Notes under the pieces: model-generated
The model's input: only the letters and a program-made list of their open reading frames with translations
The model's database searches: none
What the model was told of the DNA's origin: nothing
DNA from: JAJTHC01 sp044348005
GTDB taxonomy: Bacteria > Cyanobacteriota > Vampirovibrionia > Vampirovibrionales > JAJTHC01
DNA: 64,000 bases
Reading direction: 5' to 3'
Assembly: GCA_044348005.1 (NCBI GenBank)
Contig: JBIKTR010000008.1
Location: 1-64,000 of the forward strand
Position numbers and translations under genes: made by a program
Shown: positions 9,235 to 17,116 of the stretch, piece by piece
Layout: each line of letters begins with the position of its first letter
How positions within the stretch are numbered: the first letter of the stretch is position 1

Positions 9235-10374
9235 TTATTTGACTTGAACAGGCATGACCAAGCAAAGGTATTGATCGGGGGTGGCTTGGTCTTTAAACAA
9301 CGTGGGGGCCAAGGAACCGTTAGTTTCTAGGCGGACTTCATCGCCATTCATGACTTTTAAGGCATCTAACACGAACCTAAAGTTAAAGGCAATTTGCAGT
9401 TCATTGGAATGGTTAAACTGAACAGGCATCGAATCGTGAGAGTTCCCTACATCGGGAGTGTCGGCAGCAAAGCGCACTTGGTCATTGGCAAAGTTCATTT
9501 TCACAATCTGCGTGCGGTCATTGGCTAAGACGGATGTGCGATCTAGGGCGGACATCAAGGCCACGCGGTTCATTACCGCAGAAATCTGACATTCTTTGGG
9601 AATCAACTGCTCGTAACGAGGGTATTGGCCATCCAGTAAGCGAGACACCGCATTATAGCGTTCCGTGCTTAAGAAGATTTGACCGTCTTTCACGGCAATG
9701 GCGACCTTTTCGCCGTCGGCTTTGCCGAAGGTGGCCACCAGTTTTTGAAACTCTTGCAAGGTTTTGGCGGGAATAATATGGGCCAAAGTCGGCGTATTTT
9801 CGCTGGTGTCTACCGTTTCGGTGTGACGCGCCAGGCGAGAACCGTCGGTTGCCACCATGTCTAAAACGCCTTGGCTGAGCTTAAAATAAATGCCCCCTAA
9901 AATGTTGTTAGAATCTTGCTTAGACGCGGCAAATTCGGTTTGCTTAATGCCTCGCACCAAGGTCTCTAAATCCAGTTCAACCGCAACAGTTGGATCGATC
10001 GCTGGAATCACGGGGAACTCTTCGGCAGGCAGGGTGCGCAGTTCAAAGGTGGCAGAACCACAAGAAACCTTACACGTTTGCACGTTTAAATCCACCTGAA
10101 AGGTAACAGTGGACTTGGGCGGGAGCTTGGCCAAAATGTCGGACAACACACGAGAAGAAAGCGTCGTCTTACCCGCCGTAGCCACTTCGGCCTGAATAAG
10201 GGCTTGTAAAGAAAAGTCTAAATCCGTGGCGGAAAGACGTAACGTGCCTAACTCAGACGCTTCAAACAATACGTTGGACAAAATAGGCTGAATCACCCGC
10301 GTTGCCGTGGCGCGTTGCACGGCGTTTACGGCTTGTAAAATATCGTCTCGAAAAACATCGAATTGAACCATCAT
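9235..10374 (-). CDS. dnaN: DNA polymerase III beta sliding clamp
   Basis: Ring-forming processivity clamp of the replicative polymerase. The 379-residue length and three-domain layout are normal. The start FDVFRDDILQAVNAVQRATATR, the middle DQVRFAADTPDVGNSHDSMPVQ and the C-terminal LVMPVQVK are typical. AAGGAG precedes the two adjacent ATGs (10374 and 10371). dnaA is not in the window, and the 600-base upstream gap has no clear DnaA boxes, so dnaN may not mark the origin here. Confidence 0.97.
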   Translation of the reverse strand: MMVQFDVFRDDILQAVNAVQRATATRVIQPILSNVLFEASELGTLRLSATDLDFSLQALIQAEVATAGKTTLSSRVLSDILAKLPPKSTVTFQVDLNVQTCKVSCGSATFELRTLPAEEFPVIPAIDPTVAVELDLETLVRGIKQTEFAASKQDSNNILGGIYFKLSQGVLDMVATDGSRLARHTETVDTSENTPTLAHIIPAKTLQEFQKLVATFGKADGEKVAIAVKDGQIFLSTERYNAVSRLLDGQYPRYEQLIPKECQISAVMNRVALMSALDRTSVLANDRTQIVKMNFANDQVRFAADTPDVGNSHDSMPVQFNHSNELQIAFNFRFVLDALKVMNGDEVRLETNGSLAPTLFKDQATPDQYLCLVMPVQVK

Positions 10375-10972
10375 AGAAGGGTGCTCCTTATTGTAGGTGT
10401 TGCAGGTTTTTTAGTCTACATATAAAAGTAGTAAACATTTGAAAGAGTTTTTTTAGTTATATCACAAACCATTTAAAAAAACTAGCCTCCCTACCCAAAC
10501 CAGAAGCGAATAACCTATTGTAACAATTTGTAACGATATGTAACGATATGTAACAGAGTTTTAAGACGAATCTGTGAAGAAGGCGTTGCGAGAAGGTGGT
10601 CTATTTATCATAGTTTAAGAACTTGTCAAGAGGCAACTTCGTGAAGAAGAGACCGATTTCCTTCAAATGATGTAATTTTGTATTAGACGAATCCCTTAAA
10701 AAATGTTAGTGTATATCTAATCGAAACAGCGAAACACGCTGACTCGGTTCACCTTTGTTGTCTTGATTTTAGGTCGCGCTTCAGGTTTTGCCTAAAAACG
10801 TTAAGCAAATGTAACACAACGCATCAATCCTTCATTCAGCGGTGTTTATGCCAATACGTAAGTGGTGTGTTCGAAAAAAATAAATCATTTACCTGTTCCC
10901 TGTTCGTCGTCCTATCGTTAATATGTCCTGTGTTTTAACAATAAGTAAACCATTTGGAGGTTCCGTCCATTT
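10375..10972. other. Large AT-rich gap between divergent dnaN and HEAT-repeat genes
   Basis: Nearly 600 bases with no supported ORF, shared by two divergent genes. It contains four exact-period 10-bp repeats (10519-10558), two AGACGAATC words (10564 and 10686), and a GGAGG (10956-10960) twelve bases before the HEAT gene ATG. I looked for TTATCCACA and TTTTCCACA type DnaA boxes on both strands and found none. Confidence 0.5.
10519..10558. repeat. Four 10-bp direct repeats (TGTAACGATA type)
   Basis: Units begin at 10519, 10529, 10539 and 10549: TGTAACAATT, TGTAACGATA twice, TGTAACAGAG. The period of exactly ten bases places all four TGTAAC words on one face of the helix, as expected of binding sites for a cooperative protein. 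The site is between dnaN and the HEAT-repeat gene. Confidence 0.7.
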
Positions 10973-11827
10973 ATGATGGCAAGTACATTAACCGCTCTGA
11001 AAAGTAAGTCCGCCAACGCGAAGTCCTTTGAACAATTGGTCTATGATTTAGAAAACTCCACCAGTGAAAAAGTGCGCTACAACGCGGCACGTGTTTTGGG
11101 TGAACTGGGTGATTCCGCTGCTGTAACGCCTTTGATTCATGCCCTTAAGCATGACAAAAACGGTTCCGTGCGTTTGTATGTCGCGCGTGCCTTGGGTGAA
11201 TTGGGCGATGTTTCCGCCACCCTTCACTTGATTGAATCCTTGCGTGAAGACCGCAATGTGGATGTACGTGTGCGTGCCGCCCGTGCCTTGGGGCGCTTGG
11301 GTGGCCAAGAAGTTGTTATGCCTTTAGTGGAAGCCTTGAGCGATGAAAATCCACAAGTGTGTGTGACTTCTGCCGATGCGTTGATTGAAATTGGTCGCAT
11401 TGCGGCGATTCCTTTAATTGAAAGCCTCAAAAGCGAACGCGTCAACGTGCGATGCGATGCCACACGTGCCTTGGGTGAAGTGGGTGACCCGATTGCTGTG
11501 ATGCCCTTGGTAGAAATGCTTAATGACGAATGGGTGAACGTTCGTATTTATGCGGTTCAATCCTTAGGCAAGCTCGGTTGCGGAGACGCCGTCCCCGCGT
11601 TGGTGGCGACTTTAGAAGACACGGAAGAAAACATCTTGGTGCGTTCTGGGGCGGCTTCTGCCCTAGGCCAAATTAAAGATGCCCGTGCCTTGGTTCCCTT
11701 GCGTGCCTTGATTATGAGCGCCAGTGAACTAGGTGAAGTGGAAGACATGGCCTTAAAATCTTACAAAATCATTATGGCGGCCAACTGGAAGCAAGTGCCT
11801 ACGGCAAAACTGTCCAAATCGCTCTAG
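10973..11827 (+). CDS. HEAT-repeat protein (PBS-lyase-like)
   Basis: 284 residues built almost entirely of about eight 30-residue HEAT units, each with the pattern VRxxAARALGELGDxxAVxPLIEAL (for example KVRYNAARVLGELGDS, VNVRCDATRALGEVGD). This is the repeat of phycobilisome lyases CpcE/NblB and of many bacterial scaffold proteins. With no phycobiliprotein genes in view, a protein-interaction role is likelier than bilin attachment. GGAGG is 12 bases before the first ATG and 15 before the second. A strong terminator follows the stop. Function beyond scaffolding is not readable. Confidence 0.9.
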   Translation: MMASTLTALKSKSANAKSFEQLVYDLENSTSEKVRYNAARVLGELGDSAAVTPLIHALKHDKNGSVRLYVARALGELGDVSATLHLIESLREDRNVDVRVRAARALGRLGGQEVVMPLVEALSDENPQVCVTSADALIEIGRIAAIPLIESLKSERVNVRCDATRALGEVGDPIAVMPLVEMLNDEWVNVRIYAVQSLGKLGCGDAVPALVATLEDTEENILVRSGAASALGQIKDARALVPLRALIMSASELGEVEDMALKSYKIIMAANWKQVPTAKLSKSL

Positions 11828-12140
11828 TAGTTTGAACCCTTTGGTTGCTGTAGTCAGTTCACCCCTATTTGAAAGAACGGTTTTCAGTAGTCAACAGATT
11901 ATAAAAGAAGGGGCTTTTGCCCCTTCTTTATCTTCATTCTTTTGTTTAGTCCGAAAAATCCTTGTCTTTATTGTGTTTTGAATCCCTTTTACGTATGATT
12001 GAACTATAAATCGAGCGAAACATCTTATTCTCAAACCAGGCTTTGAAGAAAAACGAAACAGGCTTTCCTGTAACGAAAACCACTAGGTTTGTCTTTCCCA
12101 TAGGTGTTGCACGCCTTTTAAAACTGGAGACTCTTGTTCT
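11828..12140. other. Gap before the coupled membrane-protein pair
   Basis: About 310 bases. It contains the terminator at 11906-11929 and a weak promoter candidate: TTGTGT (11971-11976), 17 bases, TATGAT (11994-11999). CTGGAGA (12124-12130) may be the ribosome site of the TTG-initiated gene at 12141. No ORF supported. Confidence 0.4.
11906..11929 (+). terminator. Rho-independent terminator after the HEAT-repeat gene
   Basis: Perfect 9-bp stem AGAAGGGGC / GCCCCTTCT with a TTTT loop, followed by TTTATCTTC. Positioned about 80 bases after the stop codon. Confidence 0.85.
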
Positions 12141-12980
12141 TTGTCAGGCTTTTCTTCTTTAAAGCAACGTTTCGCCGAAGCCTTCCCCACTGTCGTGACG
12201 TTTATCCCCAAAGCCAATCGAAACAGCCTGACGTTTCTCTTGGCCTCTTCGATGCTGGGGCGTTTTTTGGTTGGGGTAATGCGATGCATTGCCGATTACC
12301 CCACCTTAAACACCAAAAAGGAAGAAACCAACGATCAAAAAGTCCAAACCTTTTCTGAACGCTTATTTATGGAAGGGTTGGGGGTTCCCGCAGGGTTTTT
12401 ATTTATTGCACTGGGGCAAGATGCCGGCTTTAAACTGGCTGAAAAATGGCATCCTCAAAGTCACCCCCACGCCTTTCTTCAGGCGAATCCCCACTTAAAT
12501 ACGCCCGATTTGCAAAAAGCCTTTCTCTACACGTTCAATCAAACCCTTTCGCTTGCGAACTTAAAATCCCTTGCTCCAGAAGCCCTTACGCCACAACTTC
12601 AACACATCAAAAATCCGTTGCATAAAAACTTGTTTGAATCTGGCAAGCAACATCGTTTTGTAGAAGCCTTAGAACACTTGAACCCAAACATCACATTGCC
12701 TAAGCCCCACTGGGATTCGATTCAAACGTTCTTTCGAAGCAACAACCTAAAAACCAATAGCTACGCCATGCTAGGGGGCTTGATTTGTTCCACGCTATTT
12801 AGTGGGGTGGTTTGGCAATGGCTCAATGACGGCTTGATTCGTAAGAAAATTGAACCCCCTTTTGTTAAAGCCACCGAACCCCTTATTTTCAAGGATTCGT
12901 CTCAAAAGTCCCCAAAAACGACGCCTTTTCGCGACCTTGCTCCGCAGGGTTCCCCTTCTTATGGGAGGCTACGTGTATGA
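12141..12980 (+). CDS. Unknown protein, two predicted membrane segments, TTG start
   Basis: 279 residues if the TTG at 12141 is used (GGAGA about ten bases upstream). The first ATG is 38 codons later. Hydrophobic stretches occur near residues 85-105 (GVPAGFLFIALG) and 205-222 (YAMLGGLICSTLFSGVVW), with a soluble segment between them and a basic C-terminus. No family recognised. Its stop overlaps the next start by ATGA, so the pair is surely co-translated. Style and composition resemble the membrane protein at 54.8 kb, but homology is not established. Confidence 0.7.
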   Translation: MSGFSSLKQRFAEAFPTVVTFIPKANRNSLTFLLASSMLGRFLVGVMRCIADYPTLNTKKEETNDQKVQTFSERLFMEGLGVPAGFLFIALGQDAGFKLAEKWHPQSHPHAFLQANPHLNTPDLQKAFLYTFNQTLSLANLKSLAPEALTPQLQHIKNPLHKNLFESGKQHRFVEALEHLNPNITLPKPHWDSIQTFFRSNNLKTNSYAMLGGLICSTLFSGVVWQWLNDGLIRKKIEPPFVKATEPLIFKDSSQKSPKTTPFRDLAPQGSPSYGRLRV

Positions 12981-13798
12981 TGATGACCCGAATCCCCCCC
13001 ATTCCACCCAGTAATCCCTCCCCAAAAACCGTACAGTATGGCCTAGAATACCTAAAGGCACAAGACTTTCGCGGAACCAAGCGTGAACTCTTGAGCACGC
13101 TTGCCCGCAACACCCGACGTTCCCTCTTTCAAGACACCACCTTTTTCAAAGTCGCGTTGGCCCCCATCGCCTCGATCTTACTGGTGATGGCTCGCGTTGA
13201 GATGGCCTTAAAAACGGCTCGAACGGCTGAAGAAACCCAATCGCCTGAAAAAGCGGCTTACGCCAAAGAACAAACCCTCATGACGATTACCCGCGAAGTG
13301 GCGGGCTTTGGCTTGAGCTTTGGGCTTATAAGCGTGCTAAACATTTTAAGCGACAAACCCGTGCAATCGCTGTTTGGCTATTCTGTTGAACAGCTCGATG
13401 TCACAGGGCCTGTAAAGGCGTTGAATCAGGCGTTTGAAATTCTTATTGGCAAACGAATCACCTTAAAGAAAGCCCCCATGGCCTTAGGCTCAAAAACACT
13501 GATTCAATCGCTTGAAGAACGAGGCTTACGTCCCAACGTGATTCAACAGGCATTTCGAAAGTTCTTGCCTTATGTGGCGTTTGACGGCACGCTTGACTCG
13601 TTGGCGGAACAAATGAAAGCGGGCATGAAAAACGTGCGGAATATCGGCGTTCCCTTATTTTCAGCAGGGGTTTCCGTGTACTTGGCGGGCTGGTTGTTGG
13701 AACGGACCGCCTTGCTTAAAACTGATGCCATTCTCACCCGCATGAAACAAGCCCGTACCAAAAAGAAGACTCCTGCAACCTTACAAATACACGCCTAA
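12977..13798 (+). CDS. Unknown protein, three predicted membrane segments, coupled to upstream gene
   Basis: 273 residues, beginning at the ATG of the four-base ATGA overlap. Hydrophobic regions: about 55-72 (VALAPIASILLVMARVEMAL), 105-125 (VAGFGLSFGLISVLNIL) and 230-248 (GVPLFSAGVSVYLAGWLL). The N-terminus is proline-rich, the C-terminus strongly basic (KQARTKKKT). No family recognised. It converges on the ctpA-like gene, their ends overlapping by four bases. Likely partner of the preceding membrane protein. Confidence 0.7.
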   Translation: MMMTRIPPIPPSNPSPKTVQYGLEYLKAQDFRGTKRELLSTLARNTRRSLFQDTTFFKVALAPIASILLVMARVEMALKTARTAEETQSPEKAAYAKEQTLMTITREVAGFGLSFGLISVLNILSDKPVQSLFGYSVEQLDVTGPVKALNQAFEILIGKRITLKKAPMALGSKTLIQSLEERGLRPNVIQQAFRKFLPYVAFDGTLDSLAEQMKAGMKNVRNIGVPLFSAGVSVYLAGWLLERTALLKTDAILTRMKQARTKKKTPATLQIHA

Positions 13799-15105
13799 GT
13801 GGTTTTTAACGCCTTAATCGCTTCATCGAGCACGACATCTTCGCCTTTTTTAGACGCCTGACGAATCCGCGTGGGCAAAATCTTGACATCTGGTGCTAAG
13901 CCCACATGGTTTAAATCCTGCCCGCGAGGCGTTAAATAATGCGCCACCGTTAAGGTCAAGCCCACTTCAAGGGTCTGTAAAGGCACCACTTCTTGCACCA
14001 TGCCCTTGCCGTACGTTTGGCGCCCCACCAGCAACGCGTTTTTTTGTTCATGCAACGCCCCTGCCAACACCTCACTCGCACTGGCGGAACCTTCATTGAT
14101 AAGGATCGCCACGTTTCCCCCGTACACCTTACCACGATGCCCCTTATACAGACGGTCATAAGTATTTCCCCTGCCGTCCACTTGCACAATCGTTTGTTCA
14201 TCTAAAAAAAAGTCGGCTATTTCAATGGCATTACTCAGCATGCCTCCGCCATTATTACGCAGGTCAATAACCAGGTACGGGCGGGTTTTTACGGCTTCTA
14301 GGGCGTTGCGAAACTCTTGGGCAATGCCTGTTCCCATAAAGGATTGTAAGCGAATAAAGCCAATTTCAGGATGCTTAGGCACTTCAATGACTTGCACATG
14401 CTGTAAATCAATTTCATCTCGAAGGACTTTTACCTGTTGAATCTCGCCTTCTGGGGATTTGATCGTCAGCATGACGGCGGTGCCTTGTTTACCGCGAATG
14501 CGTTTGGCCACGTTCAGCGTCGTCCACCCATGAATGGGTACCCCGTCAATATGGGTGATGACATCGCCCATATGCAGGCATCGGCAGGCCATGGCGGGCG
14601 AATTGGGGAGCAAGTTCATAATCGTCATGGCGTCATCCACCAAGCTAATTTCCACGCCAATGCCATAGAGTTTTGAAGACAAGGCCATGGTTTGTTCCGC
14701 ATATTGATCAGGCCGAAAAAAATGGGTGTAGGGGTCGTTTAGGCTTGCAATGGTGGATTCTATGGCGATAAAGGCATCTTCAAAGGTGTGAATTTGTTCG
14801 TAGTAATGGTCTTTCCAGCGGGTTATTTTCTGGTGATTGAAATGTTCTTCCACATACAGGGCTTCAATCTGTTGCAGGGTTTCAACAAACAAGCGACGGG
14901 CCTTGGGCTGTTGGGTGTGATAGATTTCTTCCGTATGGGACGCCCCTTCTAGCGTGCCATGCTGAGGATTCCACGACTGCCACGCGGCAGGCAAGCACGC
15001 CCACGTAGAACTGGCGATGGTCGTCAACAACGCCACCCAGAAGAAAAGCGTCCAGAGAGGTTTTAGCCAAGGGCGTTGTTTTTTACTTGGGTTGAATCGA
15101 GGCAT
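13795..15105 (-). CDS. Carboxy-terminal processing protease (S41 family)
   Basis: 436 residues. One N-terminal membrane anchor or signal (LKPLWTLFFWVALLTTIASSTWA) directs it to the periplasm. A PDZ domain follows (about 150-240, GIGVEISLVDDAMTIMNLLP), then the S41 catalytic core. The serine lies in GSASASEVLAGALHE and the lysine four turns later in TYGKGMVQEVVPL, as in CtpA/Prc. Such enzymes trim C-termini of envelope proteins, and in cyanobacteria the D1 protein, which is not expected here. Monocistronic. The upstream gap with poly-C tracts belongs to another unit. Confidence 0.93.
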   Translation of the reverse strand: MPRFNPSKKQRPWLKPLWTLFFWVALLTTIASSTWACLPAAWQSWNPQHGTLEGASHTEEIYHTQQPKARRLFVETLQQIEALYVEEHFNHQKITRWKDHYYEQIHTFEDAFIAIESTIASLNDPYTHFFRPDQYAEQTMALSSKLYGIGVEISLVDDAMTIMNLLPNSPAMACRCLHMGDVITHIDGVPIHGWTTLNVAKRIRGKQGTAVMLTIKSPEGEIQQVKVLRDEIDLQHVQVIEVPKHPEIGFIRLQSFMGTGIAQEFRNALEAVKTRPYLVIDLRNNGGGMLSNAIEIADFFLDEQTIVQVDGRGNTYDRLYKGHRGKVYGGNVAILINEGSASASEVLAGALHEQKNALLVGRQTYGKGMVQEVVPLQTLEVGLTLTVAHYLTPRGQDLNHVGLAPDVKILPTRIRQASKKGEDVVLDEAIKALKTT

Positions 15106-15428
15106 CCACGTTCCTTTAGTGTGTTCAGGTATTTCTTTTGGGGTGAACTAAGTTCTATTGTACATGAAGCACGCTAAAAGGAAGCCACTGAAAAATAGCG
15201 AACGTCTAAAAAGTGACCCAACGCTGTGCTTTACCCCCCCCCCACACCAAAGCCCTCACCAGTGGGACGACGGAAATGTAACAAAAGACGTGAAACGGGG
15301 CAATTTCATAAAGTGGTGTGACTTTATATAAACAGCTGTATAAAACAGCCTTTACCCCCCCCTAACCTTAAAAAAGGAACTAAATTAATGCTCAAAACTG
15401 TAAGTAAAACATCCCCCCCCCCCGCAAT
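15106..15428. other. Leader region with three poly-C tracts and two hairpins
   Basis: No complete gene. C10 (15234-15243), C8 (15355-15362) and C11 (15413-15423) occur within 190 bases, the first two both preceded by TTTA. Hairpins: ATAAAGT/ACTTTAT (15308-15327) and GCTGT/ACAGC (15335-15349). AAGGAAC precedes an ATG at 15388 that reads MLKTVSKTSPPP across the C11 tract. Confidence 0.6.
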
Positions 15429-15617
15429 ATGAAAACTGACCAACTTCTAGCTGGCGCCTCTAGATCAGGGTGTGAGGCTATAAGGCTCTCCTTCTCGGAG
15501 GCTTATGACCAGATGCAGAAGGCTACGACTCCAGCAGGGGCTCTAATATGGAAGGGCGTACTTCGCGACCTCAACTTGCAGATGAGAGATCAGTTCACAG
15601 GTTTCAGAGGTGCCTAA
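15429..15617 (+). CDS. Small ORF, possibly switched by an upstream C11 tract
   Basis: 62 residues (MKTDQLLAGASRSGCEAIRL...), helical and polar, no family recognised. No ribosome site precedes its own ATG, because the C11 tract is directly upstream. A well-placed AGGAAC followed by ATG at 15388 reads into the tract. With 11 C that frame stops at TGA right after the tract, and with 12 C it would join this ORF in frame to make a 75- to 76-residue protein. The end overlaps the convergent dehydratase gene by four bases. Real coding status is uncertain, but the geometry fits a phase-variable gene. Confidence 0.45.
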   Translation: MKTDQLLAGASRSGCEAIRLSFSEAYDQMQKATTPAGALIWKGVLRDLNLQMRDQFTGFRGA

Positions 15618-16678
15618 ACCGCATAGCCTGCCGTGCCTTGATGCGACCGATGGGCTTGGCTAAAGGCAATCGCTTGCCGTAACCCTCCTTCGAGCGTGAG
15701 CTTAGGCTCCCACCCAAGGAGGGTTTTCGCCTTAGTAGTATCCCCCAACAGCACCTGCACTTCGCTTTTTTCCGGCCGTACCCGCACAGCTTCATTCGCC
15801 AAAATGGGTAAGTCTTCTTTGTCGGTTAATCGCAAAATATGGTGCAACACCTCGCCCATGCTCTGTGTGTGGCCGTTGCCTATGTTAATCACTTGCCCCC
15901 ACGCCACGGGGTTGGCGCCCACCGCTAAAAACCCTCGAACCGTGTCCCACACGGGGGAAAGGTCTCGCTGGGGGTCTAAACTGCCCACGCGAACGGCGTC
16001 GCTGTACAGCACTTGTTGAATGACGGTGGGAATAAAGGCGCGTGCCGATTGACGTGGCCCAAAGGTGTTGAAGGGTCGAATAATGGCGACAGGGGTTTCA
16101 AAACTTCTGAAATAGCTTTCGGCCAACATATCCGCCCCGATTTTAGACGCAGAATAGGGCGATTGGCCTTGCAAGGGGTGTTTTTCGTCAATGGGCGTAT
16201 AAATCGCCGTGCCGTACGTTTCACTGGTGGAGGTTTGCACCAGAGGCACCCCCTTGTCTCGACACGCTTCTAGCAGGTTCAGCGTGCCTTGAATGTTGGT
16301 ATTCACATAATGTTGCGGGGCTAAATACGAGTAGGGAATACCGATAAGGGCGGCAAGGTGGAACACCACGTCTTGAGACTGCACCAAGCGCCGCATCATA
16401 AACGCATCGGTGACATCCCCAAACACAATATGGATATGTTGACGTAAGGCTTCTGGCAGGTAACGCAGGTTGCCAAGGTCGCTTGCGCCGTTGTACTTGA
16501 CCAACGCGGTGACCTGAGCTTCCGCCAAAACGAGCGCTTCCACCAAGTGGGACGCGATAAACCCCCCTGCCCCTGTCACCAAGACTTTTTTACCCGCGTA
16601 AGACGCCGTCCATGGATCGGTGTGATAAAAGGCGTGTAGGCTTTGGTTTTCTAGGAAATCAGGGGGAGCATCAAACAT
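15614..16678 (-). CDS. NAD-dependent nucleotide-sugar 4,6-dehydratase, LegB-like
   Basis: 354-residue extended short-chain dehydrogenase. Rossmann motif VLVTGAGGFIASH at about residue 30, catalytic Thr/Ser-Tyr-Lys set in QTSTSETYGTA and PYSASKIGAD, and RPFNTFGPRQSARAFIPT. The run DEKHPLQGQSPYSASKIGAD is highly characteristic of LegB, which converts a UDP- or GDP-linked GlcNAc to the 4-keto-6-deoxy sugar on the way to legionaminic acid and related surface sugars. Other leg genes are not in view. The DegT aminotransferase at 4.2 kb is a candidate partner. Possibly a general 4,6-dehydratase. Confidence 0.88.
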   Translation of the reverse strand: MFDAPPDFLENQSLHAFYHTDPWTASYAGKKVLVTGAGGFIASHLVEALVLAEAQVTALVKYNGASDLGNLRYLPEALRQHIHIVFGDVTDAFMMRRLVQSQDVVFHLAALIGIPYSYLAPQHYVNTNIQGTLNLLEACRDKGVPLVQTSTSETYGTAIYTPIDEKHPLQGQSPYSASKIGADMLAESYFRSFETPVAIIRPFNTFGPRQSARAFIPTVIQQVLYSDAVRVGSLDPQRDLSPVWDTVRGFLAVGANPVAWGQVINIGNGHTQSMGEVLHHILRLTDKEDLPILANEAVRVRPEKSEVQVLLGDTTKAKTLLGWEPKLTLEGGLRQAIAFSQAHRSHQGTAGYAV

Positions 16679-16749
16679 TTAACGAGACCTTTAAAAAAAC
16701 GAGATACGTCTATTATATCGCATTTTATGGATATGGTGTTTTATGTTTT

Positions 16750-17111
16750 GGGGTTTTCTCGCTCCGTTTTGAGCTGGTGTTTGGGTTTTCTTGTTCTCTT
16801 TTAACGCTGGTCGTCATCAGAGACCTTTGCTCCGCCAAAGGTCTCCGATACCTCTAAAGGCGGCTTAAGGGAGGGAGGGGGGGGCGGGGGATTCTTAAGG
16901 GGGGCATACTGGGGGGAGGGAGGACGTAACACGTCCCTCCCCCCGCCGCCCCTTAAGCCGCTTTGGGGGTTTGGGGAGTCTTTGGCGGGACAAAGACCCC
17001 CAAGCACCAGCGTTAAACGGAACAAGAAAGCCCCCTCACCCCAGCCCTCTCCCAGAGGGAGAGGGAGCTAAACATCCAAGCACCAGCTCAAAAAGGGAGC
17101 AAGAAAACCCA
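16750..17111. repeat. Nested palindromic (MITE-like) element
   Basis: About 360 bases arranged as an imperfect palindrome of nested arms. The outer unit (GGTTTTCTCGCTCCGTTTTG then AGCTGGTG, from 16751) reappears inverted at 17080-17110. An inner unit ending TTTAACGCTGGT (16800-16811) reappears inverted at 17005-17016. AAAGGCGGCTTAAGGG (from 16857) pairs with CCCTTAAGCCGCTTT (16951-16965). The centre is a G-rich/C-rich hairpin, GGGAGGGAGGACGT-AAC-ACGTCCCTCCC (16914-16944). A CCCTCTCCC/GGGAGAGGG hairpin sits between two arms. No coding capacity. Confidence 0.7.
17045..17068. repeat. Short CCCTCTCCC palindrome
   Basis: CCCTCTCCCAGAGGGAGAGGG, preceded by CCCTCACCCCAG. The same core recurs in the gaps of the phage-like module at 59-62 kb. 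Confidence 0.75.
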
Positions 17112-17116
17112 AAAAA

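Larger units (their letters stand above)
16679..17116. other. Intergenic gap filled by repeats
   Basis: The 440 bases between the LegB-like and glgX genes are almost wholly the nested palindrome at 16750-17111. Nothing else is seen. Confidence 0.6.

Noticed and set aside
10375..10972. Replication origin next to dnaN
   Set aside because: No DnaA boxes of TTATCCACA or TTTTCCACA type were found. The iterons alone are not enough.
10973..11827. Phycobilisome lyase
   Set aside because: Only the HEAT repeats match. No phycobiliprotein or other photosynthesis gene is in view, so a scaffold is the safer call.
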